A stretch of DNA of 64,000 nt from Bacillota bacterium (lineage in GTDB: Bacteria; Bacillota; Clostridia; Lachnospirales; Lachnospiraceae): assembly GCA_023390555.1 (NCBI GenBank), contig JAEWCQ010000023.1, positions 23,298-87,297 of the forward strand, given 5' to 3'. Each line of letters starts with the position of its first letter. Positions within the stretch are counted from its first letter, which is position 1. Below the pieces are notes generated by a model. That model saw only the letters and a list, made by a program, of their open reading frames with translations, was not told the DNA's origin and ran no database searches. Positions 8,421-18,152 of the stretch are shown here, piece by piece. The position numbers and the translations under genes were made by a program.

Positions 8421-9371
8421 TTACTTTGCATTAACAATCATCCAGTTATCATCCTTTTCTAACACCAGATCAAATTGTGATATCTGCGTTGCCTTTGTCG
8501 TCTGATCTAAATACTCCACAGTCACCGTTGCCTTTACCTGGCTTCCATCCTTTACATAAATGGGATTGACCAGTTCTGAAAATACATAGCTGTCACAGTC
8601 TACAGGTTTTAAGGTTTCATCTTTGATATAGTAAGCCAGTTCCTTTTCTCCGGCCGTTGGGTATAAGGTAAAAAATGTCTCTAAGAAATCCGTGATTTCT
8701 TCTTTTTCATTTGCATCCACACTTCCATCAACTGCAATACTCTCCGGTGCATAGGAAGATTTTCCAACGGTTGCGGTAATCGTTGGATTCTGAATAATCA
8801 CCAGATTATTTTCTTCATCCTGATAAACAATAACGGTATAAAAACTTCTGCTGGTAGTTGCATCCTCTCCCTCTGTAATCCGCTGTGTGACAGAATAAGT
8901 TACCTTCACTTCCTGATCGGTTGTCTGTTCCACGTTCCAGATCTGCACATTCTCCACTTTGGAATTCGTTGGTATATCACTGCGGATCGTATCTGCATCC
9001 AGAGCTGTAAGATCATCTGTCAAATAATTCCCAATGGCAACCGCCCTTTTCTCAATGGAATCTTTATCATTGTTCCAGGTGTAATATGTTTCTGCAAAAT
9101 TCTTCACAAAGTTTTCTACTGCATTGGTATCAACCAGCTTTTCTTTTATAACTTCTTTTTCGTGTACGGTATGTACATTTACTGCGGTAAAATTCTTATA
9201 AATTCCAAAGCAGATGCTTAAGACTAAAAGCACCCACATCACACGGACAGATCTCCGGTGTACCCCTACCTTCATGACCGGAAGTGTTTCTGGCTTTTTC
9301 CTCTCCTTAAGATGCTTTTTGATGTTTTCAAACAAGTCCTTGATTTTTTCTTTTAATATTTTCCACTGCAT
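8421..9371 (-). CDS. tcpC: TcpC-family conjugation channel protein (Tn916 Orf13-like)
   Basis: 316 aa. Cytoplasmic basic N-terminus, one membrane helix (about 44-62, MWVLLVLSICFGIY), then two NTF2-like/VirB8-like extracytoplasmic domains (about 85-195 and 205-315). TcpC/ConC proteins are core parts of the Gram-positive conjugation machine and help localise it at the membrane. It is the last gene of the transfer operon, after the CwlT-like hydrolase, the same position as in Tn916 and ICEBs1. Confidence 0.88.
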   Translation of the reverse strand: MQWKILKEKIKDLFENIKKHLKERKKPETLPVMKVGVHRRSVRVMWVLLVLSICFGIYKNFTAVNVHTVHEKEVIKEKLVDTNAVENFVKNFAETYYTWNNDKDSIEKRAVAIGNYLTDDLTALDADTIRSDIPTNSKVENVQIWNVEQTTDQEVKVTYSVTQRITEGEDATTSRSFYTVIVYQDEENNLVIIQNPTITATVGKSSYAPESIAVDGSVDANEKEEITDFLETFFTLYPTAGEKELAYYIKDETLKPVDCDSYVFSELVNPIYVKDGSQVKATVTVEYLDQTTKATQISQFDLVLEKDDNWMIVNAK

Positions 9372-9385
9372 ATTTTCCTTCCTTT

Positions 9386-10387
9386 CTACTGAATAATTCT
9401 TCCTGCACTGACAAGATGATCCTGCCAGTATGTACTTGTTAAATCGGTATAGCCGATTGGATTGCCCGCATGATACATCTGGTTATTCCCTACATAGATT
9501 CCCACATGTGTAATATACGTCCCGGCATCATAGGTCCCGGTAAAAAAGATCAGATCCCCTGGCTTTGCATCGGTAAGCGGGATATGCTGCGTTGCATCAT
9601 ATTGTTCTTGCGCTGTACGTGGCAGGATAACCCCAGCCTTACCATAGCACCACTGCGTCAGGCCGGAGCAATCAAACGATGTTTCCGGCTTATAACCGCC
9701 ATACACATATTTCCAACCCTGATACTTCAACGCTTCATCAAATACCGCCTGCACCGTTTCATCATCAAAGGCGGTAACATATAGATACTGTGATACTAGC
9801 TGCACATAGAACATATTTCCATAGTCGTATCGCCAGCCGCCATTCGTTTGTATTGCAAGCGGCAGGCTATAAGTCACTTTCTTTCCATTTGCTTTCTTCT
9901 CTGCAAACGACTGCGCAAGATCAAACGTATAAGCCCCACTGTCTCCATTTTCTGCCACATAATCAATGAACTTCCCTCCAAAGTTATACGCCTGGATCAC
10001 GGTGTTTTTATCACACCCTAGTTGTTCTGCGCTTGCAAGTAAACCGGCATAATAAGAGCATCCTTGCCGGATGGATTCCTCCGGACTCAGACTATTCTTC
10101 GGAAGTCCCAATGATTCCGAACACTGCATAACATCACTTCCAATGCCGCCAGATTCCACTTGCATTATCGCAAGTAGCTCATTTACATGATCTTCAATAC
10201 CACATTCCATCGCGGCTTGTTCCACAAATGACTGATAGGAAAGTACCTCCGAAGAAAGATTCAGTCCAACAGAACCGGAAGGCGATTCACTTCCGGTTTC
10301 TTCCTCTTCCGAAGTAAGCACAACAAGAAAAATCATGATAAACAAAGAGAATACGAACAATCCACCAACCAATATCATCCGCTTCAT
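9386..10387 (-). CDS. CwlT-like bifunctional cell-wall hydrolase
   Basis: 333 aa. One N-terminal membrane anchor (about 5-24); a lysozyme-like muramidase domain (about 50-150) with likely catalytic Glu78 in MQVESGG; and a C-terminal NlpC/P60 endopeptidase domain (about 210-333) with Cys240 in FDCSGL and His294 in THVGIY. Such two-domain enzymes open the peptidoglycan for the conjugation channel (Tn916 Orf14, ICEBs1 CwlT). Its ATG overlaps the stop of the upstream VirB6-like gene by 4 bp. Confidence 0.93.
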   Translation of the reverse strand: MKRMILVGGLFVFSLFIMIFLVVLTSEEEETGSESPSGSVGLNLSSEVLSYQSFVEQAAMECGIEDHVNELLAIMQVESGGIGSDVMQCSESLGLPKNSLSPEESIRQGCSYYAGLLASAEQLGCDKNTVIQAYNFGGKFIDYVAENGDSGAYTFDLAQSFAEKKANGKKVTYSLPLAIQTNGGWRYDYGNMFYVQLVSQYLYVTAFDDETVQAVFDEALKYQGWKYVYGGYKPETSFDCSGLTQWCYGKAGVILPRTAQEQYDATQHIPLTDAKPGDLIFFTGTYDAGTYITHVGIYVGNNQMYHAGNPIGYTDLTSTYWQDHLVSAGRIIQ

Positions 10388-12597
10388 GTCGTATTCCTTC
10401 TTTCCCTATTTGTATGTACATCCTGTTTTCTTTCCTCTTTGAAACTTTTCTTCATTTGCGGTACGTTTCTTCTTTCAAAAGATTGAAGTGTCGGTGTTCT
10501 TCGCGTCACATACAGTTTTCCTTCCGTCGATCGGTTCAGGTCGGCTTTTTTCTGTTTTTCCCTGTTCTTTAATCCCTCACGGTAAGCGTTTACATCTTCG
10601 TTATAATCTGCCTTAGAAAACATGGTTTTCTTTTTCTTTCTGATTCCAGCTTCTAGATGTTCTTTTTCCGACTGCATTTTTACATGTTTACGCCCCGGTT
10701 CAGTTTTAGGTCCTGTATCTTTCATCTGTTCCCTGGCTTTCCGGTTCTTCTGATACATTTTTAGATCTTCGTTATAATCAGGTTTGCGGAAAGGTTTATA
10801 CGAAGTATCTTTTCGATCCGGTCTTTCTTTCCGATCAGCTTCATTTTCTGTACGTCCCGCCCCCATAACCTTAGAAAGTGTCGCGCGCTTTTGCGCCATC
10901 CTTGATTGATACTTTTCCATTTTTGCTGTCCGGTTCTCTTTCTGACTTTCCCATTCGTCCTTCGTACTATTTTTCAGATCCGATGCATTTTTATATACAG
11001 CATATGCCGCATTCACCGGTGCATCTTTGATCTGTTTTCCCATATGCCCCACCTTACGAGCTGCACTACCTGGTACATTTGCCACTTTCGCCGCAGTACG
11101 TCCAACCCGTTCTCCAAGACTTGCCGGTTCTTGCTTCGACGTTTGCTGCGACATTGCAGATATCCTTCTTTGCCCCCCGCTACGTGAATTAGATCCGACC
11201 GACTGTTTTACAAGACGTTTGATATCCCTTGCCTTACGGTGCATATACATATTCGGACGCATGAGCATCCGATGTCCTAAGCCCTGCGCATCATTCGCAG
11301 AAAAACTGAACAGTCCCATCAAATCCCCAAGTTTATAATAAATTCCCGCATAAACGACGATTTGCAGAAAAGCAATCATAGCAAATGAATACGTATTCGA
11401 GAGACTATAAAGCATACTGGAAATCGAAAAGGCAACTGTAATAATTAGTGTGATCCCTACCCTTGTCATAATTGTATTAAACAACTTGATCACACCCTGT
11501 TTCCACTTACCTTCCTGCCCTGGTAGCATCGAAATCAAAAAACTGACCGGAAGGAACATGGCAAAGACAATGAACAAGATCTGTGATAATAACATTAAGC
11601 CAGTCAGCATAAACACGAAAAACGAGATCCCAATATTAAAAAAGAATATGAAAAGCACCATAAAAAAACGATTTCCTACCCCGCCAGTAGAAAGATTAGT
11701 GTTATTGTTATCTTCAATATCCGTTTTTACCGCATCTTCCCTATCCTCTCCGTTATTCGTCCCAGGATTGACAGATAATAGACTGTTTACTCGATCCGTT
11801 CCAATCGCATTAACATCCGTTGTTCCATATTGTAGTAGGAGCCAGGGTTGTTTGATCTGAATTGCGAACAGATTATTACGAAGCTGATCCACACTATTTG
11901 TTTCTGCTTCATTGTCTGTCTCTTCCGTTCCACTTGCGGGCACTACCAATTTACTTCCAACATCCAGCGCACCGGTACTTAAATCCGTGGAAAACCCGTT
12001 AATCATATCAATATAGCCTGGCGCATAGGCAATCAGCCCAGCGGAAGCTACAAAGATTACAACAAGATTTAAAATCGCATGAATGGCTTTGCTTGTTTCA
12101 CGCTTCACCATTCCCGTATAGGCCGCATAACCGCCAACAATCAAAATAATCAGTTTCACGGTCTTTAAATAAAACCCATCCGCAGAGAATCCAGCAGGAG
12201 AAACGCCCGCAAGAATCTGGATATTCGTCCCGATGGCATTCGACATATCACCAATAAAATCGAGATTATAAGCTTCCTGAATAACTGATCCAGTGAAACT
12301 AGAAATATTACAACCTAACATCCAAATAGCGTTTGTAATGATATATAAACCATACATCACCGATTTTCCGATTCCACTCTTCCAATTCCACGGAAGCCAT
12401 GCCCAGGAATTATCCACGTAAAAATCTAATTGATAATTTTGTATGGAATATTGTGAGTAAAGGTTCTGTACATTAATGGTATCATCAATCAGCCCCGCAG
12501 CTTGCGCAACGGTTCCAAATAAAAAAAGCGCAAGTAGGATTCCCACAAGCACCAAAAGGATTACAAGAATAATCCGAATTATTTTTTTCTTTTTCAT
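10384..12597 (-). CDS. VirB6/TrbL-like polytopic conjugation protein (Tn916 Orf15-like)
   Basis: 737 aa. Residues 1-30 look like a signal or first helix ending in AQAA. Several membrane helices lie between about 65 and 430, and the last 270 residues are a highly basic cytoplasmic tail rich in Lys, Arg and Gln. This matches the Orf15/ConG membrane component that forms part of the transfer pore. The start overlaps the end of the VirB4 gene by 4 bp and the stop overlaps cwlT by 4 bp: a tightly coupled operon. Confidence 0.87.
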   Translation of the reverse strand: MKKKKIIRIILVILLVLVGILLALFLFGTVAQAAGLIDDTINVQNLYSQYSIQNYQLDFYVDNSWAWLPWNWKSGIGKSVMYGLYIITNAIWMLGCNISSFTGSVIQEAYNLDFIGDMSNAIGTNIQILAGVSPAGFSADGFYLKTVKLIILIVGGYAAYTGMVKRETSKAIHAILNLVVIFVASAGLIAYAPGYIDMINGFSTDLSTGALDVGSKLVVPASGTEETDNEAETNSVDQLRNNLFAIQIKQPWLLLQYGTTDVNAIGTDRVNSLLSVNPGTNNGEDREDAVKTDIEDNNNTNLSTGGVGNRFFMVLFIFFFNIGISFFVFMLTGLMLLSQILFIVFAMFLPVSFLISMLPGQEGKWKQGVIKLFNTIMTRVGITLIITVAFSISSMLYSLSNTYSFAMIAFLQIVVYAGIYYKLGDLMGLFSFSANDAQGLGHRMLMRPNMYMHRKARDIKRLVKQSVGSNSRSGGQRRISAMSQQTSKQEPASLGERVGRTAAKVANVPGSAARKVGHMGKQIKDAPVNAAYAVYKNASDLKNSTKDEWESQKENRTAKMEKYQSRMAQKRATLSKVMGAGRTENEADRKERPDRKDTSYKPFRKPDYNEDLKMYQKNRKAREQMKDTGPKTEPGRKHVKMQSEKEHLEAGIRKKKKTMFSKADYNEDVNAYREGLKNREKQKKADLNRSTEGKLYVTRRTPTLQSFERRNVPQMKKSFKEERKQDVHTNRERRNTT

Positions 12598-15056
12598 TCC
12601 GATACCTCACTCTTTTCCGGCGGCCTGGTATCAAATCCGTGATAAAATTCAGCAAAGATCGGATCAACCTGAATCACACCAGAACGTCCGTACAGATCCT
12701 GCATTAAGCATTGTCCATTCTCTAAATTCCTTAGACAGTTCTGGTTCCCTTCATCCTCCTTATCCAGACCAAAAAATTCCAGTGTCTTTTTAATTTCCAC
12801 AATATCCGTACTTCGAAATGCAAACTTAAGTCCGATATTATTCTTCATCTTTTCATCCTGTAGATCATCTGTATTCTGTGTTACAAAATACACACCGGCA
12901 TTCATGGCACGACCGGCACGCACCAGTTTGTTTGATAAGACTTTTCCCTGTGCAACTTGCAAAAACGCCCAGGCTTCGTCCAGATCTACAACCTTAAAAA
13001 TGCCACGGTCAGAATGGATAAAGTCAAGGGAAAAGGTACTGATCACAATTAGCATTGCTACAGAGAGCAGCTCCATTGTGGTATATGCTTCAAACTCTGT
13101 TTCCTTATCCGGCAAGACCAGATCTGCCACCTGGATAATGTTTAACTGTTTTTCAATGCTGATGGACTGTTCCACCGTTCCATCGGAAAATAATAAATGC
13201 GCAAAATCATAATCGGTAAAACTTTCAATGTGATCTGCAATATTTTCCGCAAGCGGGTTTTCATCCTTTCGTAGTTCTTCAATTACACAAAGCAGCCCAC
13301 GTTTTTCACTCTTTGTTACTTCACGCACAGCTTTACGCAGCACAGGAAACTTTTCTCCATCACGGCCAGATATCCCGGTTAAAAATGTCAGGATATCCAA
13401 AGCAAGACTTTCCGCGTCTTTTTCATTCTCCATGATTACATATGGATCAAGTAATCCCCGGTTCTTTTCTTCACTCGTAAGATTTACAATATTGATTTCT
13501 TCCTCAATATAGGGGAAATCATCTTTCCAGTTTCCGCGCTCTGACTTCGGATCTACAATAATCACCTTTGCACCGAATAAAACCGCAAGAAAACAGATCA
13601 GATTATTCAGAAACGATTTTCCACCGCCTAATGCTCCAATAAAGGCCATTGCTAAGGCGTTCGTGATTGACCCCTTCACACCCTGTGCCGGAAGATCCGG
13701 GCGAAGATACACATTTTTTCCAGTCTCAAGATTCACACCGATATATATTCCATGTTTTTCCCCCAACATCTGGGATGCACCAAAGCCAAGAGCCGCCAAG
13801 AAGTCAGATGTTACATGCTGGATATAATCATTAATGTATCGCTTACTGGCAGGAAGAAATTCACCATGTAATCCAAGCATATCCCCAAACGGCCGCACGA
13901 GCTGCACCATACGATCATCATAAAAATCACGAACTTCTTCACATCTGCGTTTCAAATCTTCCAGATCATCCGCCCACACTCGGATCACATAGCTCAACTT
14001 ATACATCGCTTCTTTTGTCTGGCTCAATTCGGCTTCCAGCTCACCAACTGCGTCAAGTGCTTCCACGACCTGATCACTGCTTTCATTGTCAGACTGGTAC
14101 GCATGATCATCCAGATCCTTTAATTCTTTTTTCTTATTCCTTACCGTGGTCAACGCCTTCTTGTTGTTTACGATTTCGACATTCATACTGGTATCAATGG
14201 GAAAATTGAAATGCCGCTGCTGATCATAAAAGATTTCAGATGATGGGAAGTCCAGCTCTCCAATAATACTGTTAATCGTAAAATACGTGACATACGTCTT
14301 TTTATCCTCACGATCAATTTCAAGGTACTTCTGATGTTCGTTAATCAGACACCGCGTTAATTTGATCAGATCATACCGCTTGATCAACGTTTTCTTATCT
14401 AACTTGATATAAGGCAGCGGGTATTCATAATCTTCATACGGCACACCAGCTTGACCAAAGACGTGTTCAATCAGATAGCCGAAATCATCTTTACTTAACC
14501 GGCGCACTTTGAAACGTTTGGAAATCTTATTCCGCAGCAATTTTTCCATTTTTGTAAAACGCTGCACCTCTTCATTGCTCATAGAAACAAAATCTCCCAT
14601 GAGGGTATGATTTATTTCCTGAATGAACTCCTGAAAAGTCAGAAACAGCGTCTTTTTAATGTTTTCCAGACTGATTTCCTGATCCGTTACCATCAACTTG
14701 AATCCCAGAAAAAAGCGGTAATCAATCTGATTATCTCCTTCTGGGGAAGACACCAGATAATCCGTCTGATTATCAATCAGATCCCATGCTTTTTGTTTCA
14801 GCTTTCCTTTTACATCTTTCTTTGACTGTTCCTGCACCGCCCGGATGGAGCTTTCCGTCGCGATCTGTAACGCATGGATCTTTCCCTCCCGATTTTGCGT
14901 GACCAGTTGCCGAAAGGAATCATGCAGCTGCATTTTCTGTTCAGAAGATAAAAAGGAATAATTATAAGGAATTAGTTCATAGTAGGCAAAGCACTCTCCA
15001 TCATGATTAAACACAAGATTATCTTCAATATATTTAATTGGGAACATACATTTCAC
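12594..15056 (-). CDS. VirB4/TraE-type conjugation ATPase (Tn916 Orf16-like)
   Basis: 820 aa, full length for the family. The Walker A motif is GALGGGKS (about 474-481). Walker B is in FKVVDLDEAW (about 683-694), followed by a QN-rich sensor segment (FVTQNTDDL). The N-terminal 400 residues are the VirB4 scaffold. It powers assembly of, and transfer through, the mating channel at the inner face of the membrane. Its start lies 23 bp inside the upstream tcpE gene. Confidence 0.95.
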   Translation of the reverse strand: MKCMFPIKYIEDNLVFNHDGECFAYYELIPYNYSFLSSEQKMQLHDSFRQLVTQNREGKIHALQIATESSIRAVQEQSKKDVKGKLKQKAWDLIDNQTDYLVSSPEGDNQIDYRFFLGFKLMVTDQEISLENIKKTLFLTFQEFIQEINHTLMGDFVSMSNEEVQRFTKMEKLLRNKISKRFKVRRLSKDDFGYLIEHVFGQAGVPYEDYEYPLPYIKLDKKTLIKRYDLIKLTRCLINEHQKYLEIDREDKKTYVTYFTINSIIGELDFPSSEIFYDQQRHFNFPIDTSMNVEIVNNKKALTTVRNKKKELKDLDDHAYQSDNESSDQVVEALDAVGELEAELSQTKEAMYKLSYVIRVWADDLEDLKRRCEEVRDFYDDRMVQLVRPFGDMLGLHGEFLPASKRYINDYIQHVTSDFLAALGFGASQMLGEKHGIYIGVNLETGKNVYLRPDLPAQGVKGSITNALAMAFIGALGGGKSFLNNLICFLAVLFGAKVIIVDPKSERGNWKDDFPYIEEEINIVNLTSEEKNRGLLDPYVIMENEKDAESLALDILTFLTGISGRDGEKFPVLRKAVREVTKSEKRGLLCVIEELRKDENPLAENIADHIESFTDYDFAHLLFSDGTVEQSISIEKQLNIIQVADLVLPDKETEFEAYTTMELLSVAMLIVISTFSLDFIHSDRGIFKVVDLDEAWAFLQVAQGKVLSNKLVRAGRAMNAGVYFVTQNTDDLQDEKMKNNIGLKFAFRSTDIVEIKKTLEFFGLDKEDEGNQNCLRNLENGQCLMQDLYGRSGVIQVDPIFAEFYHGFDTRPPEKSEVSE

Positions 15057-15423
15057 TCCTTACTACGGTCACCGCTTCCGTTATTTTTATTTTTTTCAGT
15101 TTCACCGGCTTTCCGGCATATGTAACCTTCGGCCGGCACAGATAAGCAATCGCTGACCGCAAAAAACCATCTGGACGTTTGCCGTCAAATGTTTTCTGCG
15201 ACATAAACCACGTAATACCAGCCGGAATGCAAAGGTACTTCAACAATACATTATCCGTAAAAGACAACGGCGGAACATGCTGCAAGAACATCACACAAAG
15301 AAAAGTACCAACAAACCATGCTATCTGTGTTAAGGTGACCGGAAACGGCAGATTAATATCACTAATTGCATAAATCACTTTTTCCACGTTCCAGATACCA
15401 GTATAACTTCTAATCTTTTTCAT
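15034..15423 (-). CDS. tcpE: TcpE-family conjugation membrane protein (Tn916 Orf17-like)
   Basis: 129 aa with two hydrophobic segments (about 25-45 and 52-75), followed by a cytoplasmic tail. It matches TcpE/ConD by length, topology and position directly before virB4. It opens with MKKIRSYTGIWNVEK, a form common in this family. The upstream gap holds a GTTGCGA palindrome whose right arm is followed by AGAAAGG, the ribosome site. Confidence 0.85.
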   Translation of the reverse strand: MKKIRSYTGIWNVEKVIYAISDINLPFPVTLTQIAWFVGTFLCVMFLQHVPPLSFTDNVLLKYLCIPAGITWFMSQKTFDGKRPDGFLRSAIAYLCRPKVTYAGKPVKLKKIKITEAVTVVRSEMYVPN

Positions 15424-15436
15424 ATTTTTCCTTTCT

Positions 15437-15452
15437 GTTGCGACGTCGCAAC
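15437..15452 (-). repeat. GTTGCGA palindrome, copy 1 (before tcpE)
   Basis: Perfect 16-bp palindrome GTTGCGACGTCGCAAC followed on the minus strand by AGAAAGG and, 14 bp on, the tcpE ATG. As RNA it forms a 6-bp stem with an ACGU tetraloop. Confidence 0.8.
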
Positions 15453-15464
15453 TTTATAAAATAA

Positions 15465-15490
15465 CGGCTCATATCTTTCGATACAAGCCG
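15465..15490 (-). terminator. Terminator-like hairpin after the 105-aa membrane gene
   Basis: Minus strand CGGCT..TATC-GAAA-GATA..AGCCG followed by UUAUUUU. It lies upstream of palindrome copy 1 and may partly separate tcpE from the upstream genes. Confidence 0.6.
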
Positions 15491-15506
15491 CACGATTCTA
15501 AAATTT

Positions 15507-15824
15507 CTATTCTGTTTTCTTTTCCTTACTTACCACACTTGATGCATCGTTTCTGCTTTTATTTTTATGTTTCCGAATCACCTGAATCCAGTGAACCACA
15601 AGCGCAGCATCCATGATCCAGAACGGCAAATTAGCAATATTACCACCGATAGAAAACCATCTTAAAGTAAAAAACCATGCCGTAGAACAAATACTGATTG
15701 CCACGGCAAGCAATTTGCGCTTTTGGTAACCTTTTAAAATATAGAGCCAGAAACAAAATAACGCTCCTGTATAAAACAGAAAAATCAACGCCACAACCGC
15801 AATCGCGATCCAATTATATTCCAT
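15507..15824 (-). CDS. Small membrane protein of the transfer operon
   Basis: 105 aa with three hydrophobic segments (about 5-30, 38-55 and 62-82), then a basic Lys-rich tail ending in KEKKTE. I do not recognise a named family. It sits between the ArdA-like protein and TcpE, with a GTTGCGA palindrome plus AGAAAGGG immediately before the ATG. By context it is an accessory membrane component of the transfer module. Confidence 0.75.
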   Translation of the reverse strand: MEYNWIAIAVVALIFLFYTGALFCFWLYILKGYQKRKLLAVAISICSTAWFFTLRWFSIGGNIANLPFWIMDAALVVHWIQVIRKHKNKSRNDASSVVSKEKKTE

Positions 15825-15837
15825 ACATTCCCTTTCT

Positions 15838-15853
15838 GTTGCGATGTCGCAAC
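15838..15853 (-). repeat. GTTGCGA palindrome, copy 2
   Basis: GTTGCGATGTCGCAAC, followed on the minus strand by AGAAAGGG and the ATG of the 105-aa membrane gene 14 bp away: the same arrangement as copy 1. Confidence 0.8.
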
Positions 15854-15883
15854 GAAAAATGACAGTCCTTTTCGAACTGTCAT
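15854..15883 (-). terminator. Terminator-like hairpin after the ArdA-like gene
   Basis: Minus strand ATGACAGT, nine-base loop, ACTGTCAT, then UUUUUCG. It lies directly upstream of palindrome copy 2, so read-through or processing must occur here. Confidence 0.7.
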
Positions 15884-15900
15884 ATCATCCAGAAACATGA

Positions 15901-16401
15901 TTAACCCTCATAGGAATAAATTCCATGATTGGTAGAAAGATATCGTCCTGTATGATCCAGATAATCACCGTATGCCTTACAATCAATATGCCCGGAACCG
16001 TCTTTTGGTACAGACTCAGGTACATCATCACTCATATTTTCATAACGGTAACTTGCTACATCTTCCATCGTTTCACATCCTGGATAAGAACGGATATGAT
16101 CTTTCTGTGATACCAATTCTTCAAGACTAGTGAACCACACGGACTGTATTGTACGGATTTCAGGTTCAATCGGCGTATCTGCCAATTCACACACCAGATC
16201 ATACAGATGATTGACTTCATCCAGTGTGGCCGTTTCCGAAAAACTAAACGGCAGCTCCGAATTATCCCAGATCTCAATTTCTTCCAGGCTGTTTTCCATT
16301 TCAAGCTGTTCTCTTAAATCTTCTTCATTTACTGGAAGCACAAACCACATACCAGCAGCTTCCCCATTCCGTTTCTTAATATAAACACGCATTTCTTTCA
16401 T
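15901..16401 (-). CDS. ArdA-like antirestriction protein (tentative)
   Basis: 166 aa, strongly acidic, with few basic residues after the first 14. It contains AGMWFVLPV, LPFSFSETATLDEVNHLYDL and a Glu/Asp-rich middle, resembling the ArdA fold segments in which small acidic proteins mimic DNA and block type I restriction enzymes. Tn916 encodes its antirestriction protein at the same place, between orf17 and orf20. A second, shorter protein of the element (22021-22281) shares the same segment. Assignment is by composition, motif similarity and synteny. Confidence 0.55.
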   Translation of the reverse strand: MKEMRVYIKKRNGEAAGMWFVLPVNEEDLREQLEMENSLEEIEIWDNSELPFSFSETATLDEVNHLYDLVCELADTPIEPEIRTIQSVWFTSLEELVSQKDHIRSYPGCETMEDVASYRYENMSDDVPESVPKDGSGHIDCKAYGDYLDHTGRYLSTNHGIYSYEG

Positions 16402-16437
16402 ACATGCCCCTTTCCGCTGTTTCTAACAGCTTTCTAT

Positions 16438-16662
16438 TTAAGCAATTCCAAAGACTTTTTTTCCAATTTCTAACAAAACATCTTTAAAGCCGCTCGTGCT
16501 AAATACCATCACGACAACAAACACAGCTACGATAACAAATCCAATTAGTTTTGTCATTTCCCGTTTCATAATAAGATACACACCAAAAATGGCAATCCCA
16601 GCTAATACCAACGGCTGTAAATTTGTCTGTAACCAGGTCAAAAAATTCTGTCCAAAATTCAT
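16438..16662 (-). CDS. TcpD-like small membrane protein
   Basis: 74 aa with two hydrophobic helices (about 17-32 and 40-56) and an amphipathic C-terminus. A strong AAGGAGGAAAT site precedes the ATG. Size, topology and position between the relaxase and TcpE fit the TcpD-type small membrane proteins of Gram-positive conjugation systems. The sequence is too short for a firm family call. Confidence 0.65.
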   Translation of the reverse strand: MNFGQNFLTWLQTNLQPLVLAGIAIFGVYLIMKREMTKLIGFVIVAVFVVVMVFSTSGFKDVLLEIGKKVFGIA

Positions 16663-16789
16663 ACTTATTTCCTCCTTCTATCCCATATTTCATAGTTTCA
16701 ATTACATGCAACATCTGATCCGATATACTCTTTTTAAGAAACGTTTCCATTCCTTACTTTTTCACGTACAATTGTGATCAAGGAGCGAA

Positions 16790-16945
16790 TCAGCGATCTG
16801 ACTGTCTTTTCGTTATTGCCGCAGCAATCATCGTGACAACGGACAAATGCCGCTCACAGAACCAGTGGCGGATCTCCGCGCGTTTTTCAGACAATGGCAA
16901 CCCGTTACATATTGGCGCGCCGTCCGATCTTACGTTTAATAGCAT
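16790..16945 (-). CDS. 51-aa peptide translationally coupled to mobT
   Basis: A short open frame starts at the ATG that overlaps the mobT stop codon (TGATG) and runs 51 codons to a TGA at 16790. The product is basic and hydrophilic, with a CERH..CNG pattern of Cys and His (Cys13, Cys30, His27, His33). The overlap and the continuous frame across an otherwise empty 280-bp gap suggest a real gene. No family is recognised; a short zinc-binding or regulatory peptide is possible. Confidence 0.45.
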   Translation of the reverse strand: MLLNVRSDGAPICNGLPLSEKRAEIRHWFCERHLSVVTMIAAAITKRQSDR

Positions 16946-18138
16946 CACTCGATCATAATAATATCTGCAATATCAGCAAGTTCCTGTTCAATCATTTTCT
17001 CCTGACGGGCATTGAGTTCCGTATTATTTAACATGTTACCGATAATGTTTGTATTCTTTGCTTCATCCAGCATCATAAGTGCCTTAAATGTCGGCGCGAC
17101 CTGATGTGAAACCCACCGATAAGTCCGGTCAATCGTATACGGTTCTGGTGCAGTAGTAAGTTTCAATTTACGATCTTCCATCGAAACGAACGACTTCCAG
17201 CTTTCTGTCATTTCCCATTCGCTGCGCCGTTTCCCTGGCTTCGCTTTTACAAACCGGACATACCGGTTGATGATTGCAAAAGCTGTCCTTCCTGCATCCT
17301 GATAGGTAATCAGATCTTCTATGGCATGTTCCGCACGCTCATTTTTCAAGCGGATCTCAAAACGATTCTTTGTCTCTGTCTCTTTCATCGGGATTCCATT
17401 TTTTACATACTGTTCATAGTCCTTCGCATAAACACAAAAGTAAACTTCACTTTTCATGGAACCGATATAAAGGCCGTTTGCCATTTCCGTTTGGTTATCT
17501 TCTTCAATACTGGTCAGTTCGCCATTCTGATAACCTTTAAAACTCCGAAATACAGAGATACATTCTCGCTTTGCACATTTATGGATCAGCTCTCCAATGT
17601 CGATCATTCCAACACGGTCATTGATTGCAAGATCAATTCGCTTGAATATCCCGCCCGCTTTCTTTACCAGCTTTAAAAAATCAAACCAGCTTCTGTTTTG
17701 TGCAGCCAAATACCGCTCAAACTGTCTGCATCCTTTACCCTTTAATTCCAACAGAACACCTTTTTTGATATCTGGCGAAAACATCACGGAAATATCTCCA
17801 AGCACACACTGTTCCGCATAACCATAAAAGGCATGTTCTTCATGCAGCATGTAACCGATCTTGACACGCAATAGTTTTTGTATCACCCACTTCACATCCG
17901 TTGTAGGGAATCGGATGCGGACATAATCAAACAAGATTTCCAATGGATCTTCCGGTGATAAAGAACGGATGCACGCATCCAGTTTACACAAGACCTCCTG
18001 CGAAGCTCTCTTTTTGCCGTTCAATATATTATTTAAGTATACTCTTGTAATGCCTGCCCGCTCTGCAAGAAGCTGCTGCGATACTCCATAGACCGCCCGC
18101 TTTTCTTTTAGATCACAGATCATTTCCTCATATTCCAT
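16945..18138 (-). CDS. mobT: MobT-family relaxase / replication initiator (Tn916 Orf20-like)
   Basis: 397 aa. Residues about 5-55 form an XRE-type helix-turn-helix (VSQQLLAERAGITRVYLNNI); residues about 90-330 are the Rep_trans-like catalytic domain, with the RIDLAINDRVG strand and an RFEIRLKNERA segment that match the RxD and metal-binding motifs of the family. MobT nicks one strand of oriT and pilots it through the channel; it also starts rolling-circle replication. It lies directly downstream of the oriT-like region, as in Tn916. Confidence 0.92.
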   Translation of the reverse strand: MEYEEMICDLKEKRAVYGVSQQLLAERAGITRVYLNNILNGKKRASQEVLCKLDACIRSLSPEDPLEILFDYVRIRFPTTDVKWVIQKLLRVKIGYMLHEEHAFYGYAEQCVLGDISVMFSPDIKKGVLLELKGKGCRQFERYLAAQNRSWFDFLKLVKKAGGIFKRIDLAINDRVGMIDIGELIHKCAKRECISVFRSFKGYQNGELTSIEEDNQTEMANGLYIGSMKSEVYFCVYAKDYEQYVKNGIPMKETETKNRFEIRLKNERAEHAIEDLITYQDAGRTAFAIINRYVRFVKAKPGKRRSEWEMTESWKSFVSMEDRKLKLTTAPEPYTIDRTYRWVSHQVAPTFKALMMLDEAKNTNIIGNMLNNTELNARQEKMIEQELADIADIIMIE

Positions 18139-18152
18139 CGTGCCCCCTGTCC

